Assembly (NCBI RefSeq): GCF_000003815.2
Contig: NC_049982.1
Span: forward strand, 13,905,556-13,946,211
DNA: 40,656 nt
Direction: 5' to 3'
From: Branchiostoma floridae
Taxonomy: Eukaryota; Chordata; Leptocardii; Amphioxiformes; Branchiostomatidae
Made by a program: the position numbers and the translations under genes. Under the pieces are notes generated by a model. The model did not search any database. It saw nothing but the letters and a program-made list of their open reading frames with translations, and was not told where the DNA came from. This document shows, piece by piece, positions 24,201 to 36,537 of this stretch; the first letter of the stretch is position 1; the number at the start of each line of letters is the position of its first letter.

Positions 24201-27200
24201 TTTATTTCCATTGGTGACAAGTCCATTGTCTTGTTTTGTAACACTTCGTCAACCTGTCAAACAAAAGATTCAAGTCAGCAGTTTCGTCATGATCGTGATT
24301 CATACAACCGACTTGCTCATGCGTCCATGAACTTTAGACATCCGGATCCAGGTAATGAGATACACAATCCAAAAGTTGTTCAAGCAACATCATACGATTT
24401 GTACACGGTCAGACGTTTCAGACAGCGTCTTTCGTCTGAATCTGAACAGAATCCAGTTTCTTGAGTAACTTTTGTATTGAGCGACTTGCAAATGATGTCC
24501 CTTAATCAGTCTTAAGAGATGATCATTACCTGCAAACGATTTGCTGCAAGAGGGTCGGGGACGGCTAGAAGCCATGTTACCTTGTCATTAGAGTTGATGA
24601 CGAACACTTCCCACCAGCCACCGTACTCGTCATCCTGGAGGATTGTGGGTAGTGAGGCGGCGGTCCCGTTGGCAGGCTGTCCCACCGTGTCCCAGCCGTG
24701 CCATCGGCCTCCCCTCTCCAACTGCCACGCGTGAGACAGGCTGGGGAGGATGGGCACACCAGCATCAGCATGGATTGAGTTGTTTATGAATGAATGAATG
24801 AAGACCTTTATTGTACCTATATGAAGGGGATGATGATATGAAGGGGATGATGATGATGACCATTTCGTCCATCGGATGTCGATGACGACCTTGACTTCGG
24901 AATCTTCGGAACCTATTTACCCACTGGTTTAAGTACAGCAGTACAGGTCGCAACAAAATGATAGTTGACAAATACATAGAATATTTACAATGTCAACCAG
25001 CACAAGGATCATATTCTACAAGTTAATGGAGAATGATAATCAGTTACAGTGCACATTATAATGGCGAGTCCCCCTCCCCAGGGATTTTTTTTTCAGTCAT
25101 GGTTTCTCTTGGCTCATTTACACACTTTCCAGCTCGCTCAGAACCTGTCCATGGCTGTGCTTATGCAACTTAGATGCCAGACAAAAATACGAACCTGCCA
25201 TCTTTTGCCACGACAAACATCTCGTTCCCAAGATGGACGTTGTTCCCGGCAGTCAGTGGGTTGACGTCACTGAGCGGTGCTGGGACCTGACCGTTACCGA
25301 CGTTTGACCAAACAGCCCAGGTACAATATCCCCACGGGTTCACCACCTTATCACATGTTGTCTATGGGAAAATGAAAAAAAAGAAGGTTCTTGCATATCC
25401 ACGTTGTTAGGATCAGTTGACAACACAACGACGAAACACAATATAGATCAGAACACACAACAATGCCGTTAAATAAAGAATATATGAAACAAAGAAAAGC
25501 AACTGTGTGTCTGTACTGTAAGGATCCCCATACCGCCAAACGACTCTCCAAGCATACATGTCAGCTGGATGACAAAAGAGAACAATTTGGCCAAATAGGG
25601 ACAAATAATGTTACCATGGGATCTCAGTCGGTCTTTTGCAGTCTATCCAGCTATCTGCCGGCCGGTCAGTTCACTCCTAGGCCAATTGTCTCCTACTAGA
25701 CTTTTATTCCTAACTTGGCCTTAGTCCCCGGTTACCATCCGGACTCTGGTAGAGACTGCTCCCAATCTCTTCTCCTAACTCTATACAGTACTCAATCCTT
25801 AAGGCCCACAGACGCACCTGTGGAATGTGCTTCAGGTGCCCGTCCGTCCCGATGGCGAACACCTCTGTCATGCCGTTGAAGATGGCTTGCCTCATACTGT
25901 GGGCTTGTGGCCGGGACACTTTCTGCATAGCTGGTGGTAATATCCCTTGAGAGAATGATTCAGAATGAGCTTTGTGTGAAAGCATAGCTTTATTCTCAGC
26001 ATCCTTTAAGTCAAGGAGGTTAAATAAAGAAGTTTAAGTATATATAAACCCTTCGGACTAGAGGTATACTCAAAATGGGCTGCTAAACTTTTCCTGTGTT
26101 AGTTCGGCTTTCTATTCGTTTCTGTCCCGATTTTACCACTAACGTTATACATACAGAACTTTATTGTACGACAATTGTGCACGACACAGTGTATGACAGC
26201 GACAATTACACAAAGTATAAAGTAAAGGTAACGTTATAAAGTAAAACTTAACATCCTAATTATCATAACTATCTAATGCTCTGCGGCTTCCAGCTGTACT
26301 GTGAGTTCTATCCTGTGAGAAGTTGACCTACCCAGTACCCGCCATGTCTGCCACTCCGTGCTGCCGACCTGTGTCTGGTAGTGCACCCTCCCATCAGGGA
26401 AGATGGCGTAGGCCTCCAGGTACTTAGTGAAGGCGTTGTACACGATGGACGGGTCCGTCACCAGGTCCCCTCCCAGGCTCTGCCACGCCTGGAAACCGCC
26501 GGGCCCGCTGTAGGTCCAGTACAGGCGGGACGGGGTCGTCATGGAGCGGGCGAACACCGCGGTTTGGCCTTCCCTGTCGTTGCAAGGCGATTAGGAAAGA
26601 CGATATGAAAACAACAACAACACATTTTGCTTATAATGCTAAAGAAAAACACTTTCACGGTACTAACTACCCTAGAAAGGTTAGTATAGCATGTGGGGAC
26701 GGACAACCTCAAGCCAACCGTTCACACCTACGCCACATTTTCAGAAAAGACGCTGGAGCCGCATGTTCCCTAGGTAGGTCGACGACTGCATATCGGTAGC
26801 TTGAGGGATGAATCTACTCTACTATATACCCTAGAAAGGTTGTGAGAATAACATCATCCCTGACATTGCAAGGCGATATATGAATGAATAAATGGCTGGT
26901 TTATTTGATCATTGTGATCAGATACAAAAGTACACATAATTGTATTCCTAAAATCCAACATAAATACTACCTTAAAACAGATAGGTTTGACTAGTATATG
27001 CATGTACAATACGTGGTCACAAGTAGCTTACAACTGTTAAATGTGCTGCTAGAGTATATACTAGGAAAGATGATATTAAAGAAAAAACATGTTGCCGGAA
27101 AAAAAGCTATAGAAAAGAACCCACTATCACTCTGTCTACAACTAAAGTGCCACAGAACGGTTGAGAATAGCATCTATGTACTAGTATTTACATCAACTAC

Positions 27201-27937
27201 ATTAAAGCTTCGAATGCGATCGCATTTACCAATCATCAACATGCATCTATTTGTGCAAAACTCAAAGTTCGACGTCTTTTCAAAGGTTATCATGTGGTTC
27301 GTGAGACAAAAAGGGGCGGTGTGCATACTCAAATGGTGGACTTTGGCGTTCTAAGTACGGTTGGTTAAGTCAATGATTGTTTTGAACATGCATGGAGCAC
27401 GCGAATAATAAATCATGAAGATATCGCTTACCATGCAATAGCAGACACCGAGTCCCTTCCTGTCAGACTCACGCCTGTATCTGTGGGTAACATCCCGGCA
27501 GGAAGAGGTGTCCATGGTTCAAAGTTCCGTCCCCAGGTTTTATTCTGACTACGATAATACACCTGCCCGTCCGCGCACTGCACGAACACCTGCATGGCAT
27601 CGTCAGGTGCGTACACCACGGAGGGGTTGGACACGACCTGCAGCCCGTCAGGACTGCCGAAGTCCTCAAAATCCTCGAATCGAAGGCGCAGTGGCGGATG
27701 GACGGTCGGGCCAGCTGAGGCCAGTGGTCCGAAGATGCCGAGGCTGAACTGGAGCGTACCGCCAGGACTGGTCCTGAAGGCAGCGGTGTAGTTATACCTC
27801 ACCGGGCCCATGTGGGCGGGGATTCGGGTCTTCAGCACGGCCAGACGACGCTGAGCTGCGTCAGGACCGTCTCCCAAGACAGTGGGGAGGAAAACCAGCA
27901 AGGAAACGAGAGCAAGGGAAACAACGAGATACCCCAT
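21246..27937 (-). CDS. Secreted multidomain glycoprotein: PLL/DUF346-like propeller, DWIGIY beta-sandwich, helical C-terminus
   Basis: Ten exons with agreeing phases: 27432-27937, 26332-26573, 25818-25930, 25195-25361, 24530-24740, 24087-24253, 23677-23813, 23135-23301, 22850-22983 and 21246-21441. They total 2040 nt, or 679 residues plus stop. Residues 1-22 are a signal peptide. Residues about 45-410 contain repeated blades of the type W..W..LG, DP..V, EVFV, DG.V/L (for example WQSLGGDLVTDPSIVYNAF and TEVFAIGTDGHL), which resemble DUF346/PLL-type lectin propellers. Residues 414-513 have a beta-rich domain with SWMVP, DWIGIY (451-456) and YQARYMVN, like SKICH-type folds. Residues 515-679 are helical with five Cys (CVNDG, VQCG, LECAL, CAHF, ETCIN). 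There are six N-glycosylation sequons. A secreted carbohydrate-binding or host-defence role is inference. The last 64 residues resemble an uncharacterised eukaryotic C-terminal pattern (EIYGDI..A, YM.GGYVVG). Gene structure is confident; function is not. Confidence 0.88.
22099..22675. repeat. Interrupted ~175-bp duplication in intron 9
   Basis: Copy B (about 22502-22675) runs without a break from ACAGGATAATAGCCCTTTCA to CAGTTTACTTCATTGCCTA. Copy A has the same two halves at about 22099-22170 and 22335-22460, with roughly 170 bp of unrelated sequence between them. An insertion into copy A after the duplication is the simplest reading. Confidence 0.8.
22676..22803. mobile_element. 128-bp MITE with ~36-bp terminal inverted repeats
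   Basis: The left end TAATATCCAAGCAGATCTTA and the right end (reverse complement TAATCTCCAAGCAGATCTTG) are inverted repeats extending about 36 bp to GGCATAAGATAGT. No target-site duplication is clear. The termini resemble the 65-bp element at 17603-17667, so both belong to one family. It lies in intron 9 of the propeller glycoprotein gene, immediately after the duplicated segment. Confidence 0.9.
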
Positions 27938-28237
27938 TGTGCACGAATAAACTACCGCGAAGTTAACCTTTCTAACAAAACAACTTTAGGACGATACAGC
28001 GTACAAAGTTCGACGCGACCTCTGCCAGATAAGTACACTTAACTGATGTCTATGTTTACAATCCTTAAGCACACAGCAAGTCAATACAACAAAACACCAC
28101 ACAAAGACCAACGAGTCCCGGATGTTCTTTTATATGTAAAAGAATATTGTGTGATGTGCAAAATCTCAGATATGCCTTGTAGGAAAAAAGTAATACAAAC
28201 AACACACATCGTGTTTTGATGAGTTCCATTGTGAAAG

Positions 28238-28337
28238 NNNNNNNNNNNNNNNNNNNNNNNNNNNNNNNNNNNNNNNNNNNNNNNNNNNNNNNNNNNNNNN
28301 NNNNNNNNNNNNNNNNNNNNNNNNNNNNNNNNNNNNN
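28238..28337. other. Assembly gap (100 N) in the ARHGAP19 3' end
   Basis: This is a run of exactly 100 N, a typical placeholder of unknown true size. It begins inside the last visible ARHGAP19 exon, so the stop codon is hidden. Confidence 0.99.
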
Positions 28338-31300
28338 GATCTCTGTGTGACTGCTGATCCTGGCTCCACCCTGTCTGATGTGGGTGTCTGCGATGACTTC
28401 CTGGGGTCCGAGTGAGCACCACTCCTCGTCTGCGTTTGGGGTTTGTTACTTGCAAAAAGCTGTACAGCCAAAAAGAGGATGAGAGCAAGAAGTTCAAACA
28501 TACTACTGGTGATTCTGTGACTTTTCCATTATACTGTATAACGTTGAAATATTTTTTAAACACAATGTCAGCATAATCCATCAAATCTTCCAAGTTCTAA
28601 TAAAAAAATCAGACAAATACTTGCATAACTTCTTTACATGTGTATGAATTTGCTATAACTGTGGAAGTGAAAAAAACAAATAATGTGTTATCCTCCTACA
28701 GTTGACAAACTACGGTCTATGAATGTGGACATTCCAACAGTGAGAAATTCTGATATCCAAGGCTTCTTGCAGACAAACCTTAGTGATGGCAGCTCCCCAG
28801 GACTTGCTCCTGACATGTTTTCCCCGGGTTCTTGGTAGCACCTTGTGGTTTGGTGATCCCGGAGTGCAGTTGGAGTGTTCATTAAACTGATGGACATATG
28901 GAATACTTGTGTCTTAGGATATTCAAGGACATATGGAGCATACAACTACAAGTGTACACATATATATTCAGTATTTCCAATCACCAACCATGTACACAAC
29001 ATAAACGCACTGCAAGCTCTGAAAGCTCATTGGAAAGTAGCATGCCTTCCTCTCTGCATCAATATTACAATATCATACAATATTCATTCACTGAAACAAA
29101 TTCATCAACAGATTACAACTGGTAAGTTCACTTTCTGTACTAAGCTACTGTATTTAGTCTACTAAAAATCAAGGAAAGTGACCAGCAGCTCAGACAGTTA
29201 AGAGAATGGAAAGATACAGAAGGCAGACATGTAGAGGGGAAAAAGAGGGACAAAAACACTTAGCACAACATGTGGCAGAACTATGTACCTGTTTGACATA
29301 TTTTCTCTTCTTGTGTGAGTCTGGCATGGCCTGGACGTGTGCATACAGTTGTGCCAAGGCCAGGTCTGTCTGGGTTTTACTCTCTGCTGCATCCTCATGG
29401 GGCCTCTTCTTAGCCTGGTGGCAAGGTAGGTAGACAAATGGATTGGTGTTGTCACATTCCATTCAACATTACAGTACATAACATTACGTTTTTCCTCACA
29501 GTCACAATACTCTTAGTTGTCACAGGACTTGTGTGGTATCAAACAGCCAAGTGGCCAGGCTAGCGGACATGAGACTGTGAGGCCACAGGTTTGATTCCTG
29601 ACTAAATGTTGTGTCCTTAGGAAGGGACCTTAGACGACTTTTCTCAGTCAATGCAGGTGTAAAATGGGTACCTGACATTGGTTGGCGAGGTAAAGCAGGA
29701 TGGGCTGCATACCCAAGACTTAACAACCTAAGTCCCCCACAGTGTCAAAGGCTATAGGATTACCTTAGCCTTTACCTTATCAACAAATTTTCTTTTTTCT
29801 TCTTCTATATTTTGGCCGAAGTGATCCTATTTTACGATGTAAAACTGAAATGTGTCAGGACACTCATCATATATATATATATATATATATAGTTATACAG
29901 ATGTACAATGTAAAAGCACAATTGTCCATTTCAACAGTAATGAGAACATGTTGGAATACAATTCTACAACATTCTTATCACTCAGATGTGAAATTTTATG
30001 CCCCTTGCAATCGCTAGAGGTCAACCAAAAAAGGACAGGGTCTGGAGATTTTTGGTAGGGTAGGACGGGTAACCAGAAACACAACATTTTTTCTTCAGCC
30101 TTGCACATGAAAAATGGAATTTCTATAAAAGAAAATTTAATGTTGTTGGGCGTATAAGCAGACAACATCAGAAGGTTTGTTGTGCAATCTATGCAAATGA
30201 AATCCTAGGCAAAAATTTGATGATTTCCTCCTATACCATCAGATCTAATAAGGAGTCTCTGAAATTCTCAATGGTTTAATTACCTTCTACCTACATGTAC
30301 ATGTACTGGTAGTTCTGGCACTACTATTTTGAGAAAAGCAGAACCAATTGGTGATGTCAGGTCAACTGCATGTGGAAGATTGCTACATGTAGAATGCTTG
30401 GCTTGATCCTTACTCCTAGCTCTAAAAAAGACAACACCAAAAGGAGATGTACCCTGGTCTGGGCTACCTCATCTGAAGGTGACGCTGTGTCATCAGAAGA
30501 CGCTGGTTTCTGCTGGGCTTCAGATTTCTCCTTAGCAGCAAAATATAACCTGCACTGGGCCCGCAACTGGACTGGTGCCTGAGGAAGAGGGGTATAAAGG
30601 ATCATGTCAAACAGCCCTACACAGTCTGTACAAAACTCTTATATAATACATACATAACAGTAATATAATACATACATAACAGTAAATGACACTGTGACTA
30701 ACATGACACATGTATGTGTTTGCGTCTCTCATTCTGAGTATAGATTTTCAGATACTAAGGATGATGTAGACCAGTATCTAGTAGATATATGATTGACCTC
30801 CTCTGTCATATTGAATGCGAAAGACTTAACTGATTGATAATGTAACACGGCAGTATGACAAATAAACTTTTCCATAACCGGCCGTGGTATTTAACACTGA
30901 GATCTTGTGTGACAGTATGCCACACATCCAATCATGTACATGTACCTCATAATAGTCGTACATCCATAGCAAAGCATCATGACAGAAGTATTCATGTCAA
31001 CGCAAGGGCTGAATAATCAACACTGCACAGAGAACTAACTAACAGAGAACAGGAATACAGGAAACAGCAGGATTTCTTGATTCAATTGTCTCCCTGCTGT
31101 ACTAGTGTTTTGACATCAAAGTTGTATTGATTACTGGGTAAAGAAGCAGAGAGAATAATATCATCCCAACAAGCTATTCAATATTTCTAACTATGGTCTT
31201 TTCATTAAATGTCAACTATACAGAAATCACATGCTGATGTGATTAACGGGTTTACCCTTACCAGGAACACCCTCTGGGAGTGTTTGATGATGAAAGCCAC

Positions 31301-34300
31301 AGCACCGTTCAGCTTGTTTACATTGTCCTTCAGGTCTGCAATGGTTAACTAGAAATCAAGGCACAAATCAGCATCAGTAAAGTACTATACAGGCACACCA
31401 GTGGCCTGTAGGAGTTCAATGTAGTTTGAACTTTGATAGAGGAAGAACAATCTCTGCAATTATAAACAGCAAATCATATAGGAAAATCAATAAATATTTG
31501 CATTTCAAGTTGTATGAGTAATAAAGCTGGTGGTATCACAGTAATCATACATTTTGCTTGGAACATTAATCTTATGCACCTACACAATCTCTTGCTAATT
31601 GGAGCTTATTGGGCCTCCTACCAGAGATAGTGGAAGGGCTGCTAGAACTTAGCAGAATTTTGATGCAGTCAGGCTACTACTGAATGAGCTATACATGTAC
31701 ATTTTACATCTGACCTGTAAAAGGGATTCTAGAAGCTTGATTTACTCAGGCTGCTATTGATTGGAATGTATTTACACCTAAGGAATCAAGGAATTAAACT
31801 AGTATTCATGACTGAAAGTTTGCTTTGAGAATCTTTCACATTTACACTTGATTTACACCTACTAGTAGGCTCTTGCACATTTATTAAGCACAAGTTACAC
31901 CTGTACTCACACTTCTTGGCCAGAGTACATGAGGAGCGAACATGACCCCGAGGTTGTGAGCAGACATCCTGTTCTTGTGGTCCTTCTGTGCCTGGGCAGT
32001 CTTGTACAGCAGGGACAGCACGGCCTGGAGCAGCTTACGGTTCACATTGGGCAGCAGCCAGAACAGCAGCTGGTACGTCTCGATCTGACGCTCCTTGTTG
32101 GGCTTGTCTGTCTTCACACTTTTCTCAAACAGCATCATATCTGCAGGGATACAACTCCTGTCTTTACTAATGGAAAAAATTTGCAAAAACATGTCTGTTG
32201 TCGAGAGACCATGAACAGAAAGCTGCTAAATTAGATGTCATACTAAAATCATGTCGGAAGTCTCATGACTGACCTACATAAAGTCATACTCTATTACTTG
32301 TACCTTGATTTTACAATGGATGTAAATTACGTTTCGAATTTGATTACATATGGTAAATCTAAACAATAAACAGAAAGTCAGATAATGAAAAGTACAACAA
32401 TTCTGACTGTAAATACAATTCATGACTACAAGAAAATGTTTTTATGCAGATAGATTGCCCTCCTCTGACCTGGGACCTGTAAGTATGCTGGGTAATGTCT
32501 GGTGGTCAGCAGCGGTTCCGGTAACTCTCCCAGGAAGATCTTCAGGACACTTGCCACGTCATGCGGGGTGAACTCTCCCAGCTCAAGGTCAATGTCTACA
32601 CCGCTGTTGAGGTTATCCTTTAGTCGCTGCTGACGGTGGGAATTCCCAGGAATTCTGAAGATCCCCTCTACATGGGTATCTATTCGTTGGAAATAGTACA
32701 TGTCATACAAACTGGGATGAAAAGATTGCAATGAAAAATAAAAATATTGGTCATTCTGTGGTAGGAAACCCTAAATGTTTCAAAACCTTTAGATGATCTC
32801 CTTAGACCAATTGTACTCTAACAGACTTAGAAAGACCTTTCAAAAGGTGTACTACTAAAAGGGAGTTTTGTAAATCTTTATAGTTAGGCAGCTATAGTGC
32901 TAAATTTAGTAATGATTTAAATCAATAAATGAGGCAGGAAATGTTTTATCCTGAGTTGTAATTCAGAGAGGGTCTGAAATACTTCAATTTGCTCTAATCT
33001 TTGAAAAATTTGGACTCAAAGCATGACAATCAAAGCATGACAATCCGATTTATTGCATTTGCAATGGAGTATCGACATTAAAGGTAAACCTACGGTTTCC
33101 CAGGAAGTCAATCAGCTGGTGGATCTGGGCCAGACCTTCTTCTGTCAGTGGGGCACCAAACACTCCACCTGCTGGGATAGAACAGTACTGCAGGTCAGAA
33201 CAAAACAAAACACACAAACGGTAAATCAACCTTTTTGAAATGTACACTGGTAACTTGGCATGGCAAAGGTTGTGGCAGCTTGCTGAGGCTCCCAGGACCT
33301 GCTCATCAATGTTGGTGACAACAGCAGGAGTTTGCTATATAGCTTTGGCTNNNNNNNNNNNNNNNNNNNNNNNNNNNNNNNNNNNNNNNNNNNNNNNNNN
33401 NNNNNNNNNNNNNNNNNNNNNNNNNNNNNNNNNNNNNNNNNNNNNNNNNNAGTAGTTGTAAGTGTACCTCTACAGGTATCACTAAACATTGAATAGGTGT
33501 GGAAAGAAGCTACAGTGTATCTGCAGAAACCATTGATAAACACCAATCCATCGTGCAGACAAGAACACCCCTGTATTGTATGTAACTATGATGAAAACTA
33601 CCACACCCCATGCATGTGACATCAGTTGGATATATGTAAACAGATTGCATACCATGTGAGCATTGAGCATGCAATGCATGATCCTAAGAGTCACCAATAG
33701 CAATCCTGCCCCAACTGCACCAGTTAACAGCAACGAAAAAGCAAATATGTAAAATGTATGCACCATCAACATGGCAACTTTGATTCTGCATGCAGAGACA
33801 GAACACTAGGTCCACATCTAATTTCTATTGTGCCTTCACCACTTTGCCTTTGTAAACCAGGGGTCTGGTTACATTTACTCACTTTGCTCAGACTTAAGTT
33901 TCCTCAAGGCAAGCCAAGTTGCCAGAACTGTGTTCTCAGCCTGTTGGGTCACTAAGGAACGGGTGAAAAGTGACATGTCACCGTGTAAATTAACCCACTC
34001 TACTGACACATTTACATGGCAGCCAAGTGGGACTGAACAATAGAAGATGCATTATGCTGTTTTACCTTTAGCAAAGGCTCCCTACAAACGACTTTCAGTG
34101 TTAGGTTGCAACATTAAACTTTGAAGCTTCAAATTCCACATATCATTGACTGTCAGGTTGATTATATCACGACTTTAGACTGTCTTTTATCAGCTACCTC
34201 TAAGGTACTTGCTGGTCACCATGATTTACCAATAAAAGGATCTGCCGATTGAAAACACAAACTTTTACTTTTCTAATTAAAAAGATACTGATGAGTGTAC

Positions 34301-35373
34301 TATTGGTACTATTTCAGTATTTGTCACATTTCCTGCATGCTTATATCAGACAGTCTGATGCATAGTTCCAACCCAAACCAAAACATGTGGAACAGATGGG
34401 GGTTGTGTGTGGATTGCATGAAGATATTGATTTAAATTTGTTTATCACAGTGTCAGTTGGGGAGTCCTTTCTTTCTCTCATTTCCATCCTGAATTAGATT
34501 TTCTTCCCCGCTTCGTACACTCCACACACCAATCCTTCTTCTTACTCTTTGATCCGTAGACCTTGTCCATGTACACACGACGTACAAACCTTTCTTCCTC
34601 GCCAGGAATCTCCTCCTGTTGTCCTTAACTGGACTGGTGCCCAGTACTCTACTCAGCTCTGGTCCAGGCAGGTCCAGGAAGCGTGTCAGCAGCCCTCCGC
34701 ACAGCTCCTTAAACGTCTCCGGGTCCTCAAACCGCAGCTTATCCACCCAGTAGTCTGGGTTGCTGATTGCTGGAGAGGAGAAAGTGTTAAAGTTGGACTT
34801 CTCTTCACTTGACATTACTGCTTAGCATTAATGTGATGTTTTCAAAAAAGAATTTCCCCATTTCGACAATTGTTTCTTTACAATTACACAGCGATGGCAT
34901 TGTTAACACAAGCCACACTAAGGATTTCACAAATTAAAAACATGACCTACCATTTGGGATGTATGAAAATCAGGTGCTATAAAGAAGGAAGTCTTGATTA
35001 TAGCTAACGGTTATATCTGATAATCATGTGATATCAAAGGGACATTGAACTTCCTGTGACTTTCCTAATGTTTTGCTTTCAACAAATAATTCAAAAGATG
35101 ATTATGGAGAAACATAACATTTGTAATGATTATGGAGAAACATAACATTTGTTCTTGCTCAACTGTATGGGTTCTTGACACCAAAACAGATTATTTGGCA
35201 CTAGAAAGAAATTTGAGAAACATTTATGTAGACCAGACACAACAGTTGTTTTGGTAAGTAACATGGCACAGTGGTAAACCTAGCATATCAATTAGACTAC
35301 AAATGTTCGAAATGTGTGATAAACACGGGGTGTAATTACCTTGCGAGATTGTCTGCACTGATGGGCCATCCAT
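28338..35373 (-). CDS. ARHGAP19: Rho GTPase-activating protein 19-like (3' end in gap)
   Basis: Exons: 35340-35373, 34590-34817, 33094-33168, 32470-32679, 31911-32140, 31262-31348, 30468-30578, 29289-29414, 28779-28886, and a last exon from 28459 into the gap. All phases fit (1,1,1,1,0,0,0,0,0), giving 403 residues plus at least 40 more. Residues 30-65 match the ARHGAP19 N-terminal region (NPDYWVDKLRFEDPETFKEL). The RhoGAP domain covers about 95-287, with GVFGAPLTEEG, the arginine finger R121 in GIFRIPGN, K159 in LKIFLGELPEPLL, and N245 in MSAHNLGVMFAPHVLWP. The tail keeps family-like segments (QLYAHVQAMPDSHKKRK and a basic HVRSKSWG). The family stimulates GTP hydrolysis by RhoA and is linked to cytokinesis. 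The start at 35373 is chosen because its 34-nt exon joins in phase 1; an internal ATG at 34815 is the alternative. Confidence 0.93.
29530..29760 (+). mobile_element. tRNA-derived SINE (antisense in an ARHGAP19 intron)
   Basis: A tRNA-like head has an A-box-like TGGCCAGGCTAGCGG and a B box GGTTTGATTCC at 29588-29598. It is followed by a body with GTGTCCTTAGGAAGGGACC, AGGTGTAAAATGGGTACCTG and GGTTGGCGAGGTAAAG, which resembles the widespread invertebrate SINE body of this kind. The 3' end is short and of low complexity. Confidence 0.8.
29869..29891. repeat. (AT)n microsatellite
   Basis: An uninterrupted AT dinucleotide run of about 11 units in an ARHGAP19 intron. Confidence 0.95.
30641..30684. 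repeat. 22-bp tandem duplication
   Basis: ATATAATACATACATAACAG recurs at a 22-bp spacing (30641 and 30663) in an ARHGAP19 intron. Confidence 0.85.
33351..33450. other. Assembly gap (100 N) in ARHGAP19 intron 2
   Basis: A 100-N placeholder between the exons at 34590-34817 and 33094-33168. Those two exons join in phase, so no coding exon need be missing. Confidence 0.99.
35099..35150. repeat. 28-bp tandem duplication
   Basis: TGATTATGGAGAAACATAAC plus CATTTG occurs at 35099 and again at 35127 in ARHGAP19 intron 1. Confidence 0.9.
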
Positions 35374-36027
35374 ACTGTAGAGCTGAGAGTTGTGACTGTT
35401 ACGCAACTATGTCCCACCAAAAACCTCCTTGGTCCCACCAAGGAAAACTGGAGAATGTTTGCTCCGATAATATAAACTGTGACTTGTCCTGGGCTTCTCA
35501 AGACAAGGGGCTTCTGAAAATGGAGAACAATAAATGTCGTCATGGAGCTTTATCATCTATAAACAACGTTTTAGGAGACACGTTTGTACCGGGTTCTTGT
35601 TAGCATAACAATCGGACGGGATTAAAGACAAACATGGTAAATAAAGGATTGGGGTGGTCTTCATCATGGGTCCACGCATGGTTTCTCACACGATTCGGTT
35701 CTGTTGGTAACGCAACGTTAGGTTAATTTGCAAGTAGCTTTCTGTTGACATAGATCTTTCAGTAAATTTATTTCCAAAACAATCACAGGACCACTGGATA
35801 GGGAAACATTTCACCCAAAACATGAATAAAACTTTCATCCCATTTAAACAACCATTAAGTTTAGCTTGTTCTGGATACCACCAAAAATGGTTTTCTGTTC
35901 TGCCAGCTCTTCATCTTACCTCTCAAGTCTCACCCACCCTCCCTTTGCATCAGACGTCAGTCAGTGCTAATCTTTCAGTGGTCACGATCGTTAAAGACAC
36001 ATGAGACCAACGGAATATCCCTCTTAC

Positions 36028-36537
36028 CTTTGTTTTGCAGCTTGTGTCCTGTAGATACTTGAAACTTTAACGGCGTTCATCTGTTTGCTAAGCTATTTGT
36101 GCCAAGTCTCAACTTTCACCAACCAACAGTACCTACTTTTCAAAATGGCGGCACCGTTTAGGTCATTAGTAAAGTCTGCTGTGATTGGTCAAGGCTTTGA
36201 AATTCTCAAGCTTGATTGGTTTCTTTTTTCTGACGTCACCAGGCATTGTAGACTGGTACACTTTTTCTTAGGTGTGTTGCATTTTGAGTATAAAAATGTA
36301 TATAGCATTATGTTTCATATCATAAACGATAAGCTGAAGGAAAACGTACTTACAAAGAAAAAATATGCATCATGAGAAGCTGTATTTTTATGCTTATAAC
36401 CATTTCGTTCTGAACTTTTGTCACTTGTGCACGCAAGTATCAATGGTTTATTCCAAATATGGCGGCTTTCTTCAAAACCTAGGAACGCGAAACCAGAAGT
36501 TTCTTGAGAATCTTGGAGATTTATCGGCAGATCAAAG
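36028..36537. promoter_or_regulatory. Putative divergent promoter between ARHGAP19 and ANAPC4
   Basis: On the minus strand a strong donor (AAAG|GTAAGA, exon edge at 36028) marks a likely noncoding first exon of ARHGAP19. On the plus strand the ANAPC4 start codon is at 36538. Between them are two YY1-like ATGGCGGC motifs on the plus strand, CAAAATGGCGGC at about 36143 and CCAAATATGGCGGC at 36453-36466, plus two ATTGG (inverted CCAAT) motifs near 36183 and 36214. No TATA box is evident. This is the typical layout of a housekeeping bidirectional promoter. Exact start sites are inferred. Confidence 0.6.

Noticed and set aside
26998-27354. 118-codon plus-strand open frame in intron 1 of the propeller gene
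   Set aside because: Low-complexity AT-rich sequence with no domain, on the opposite strand to the gene; probably chance.
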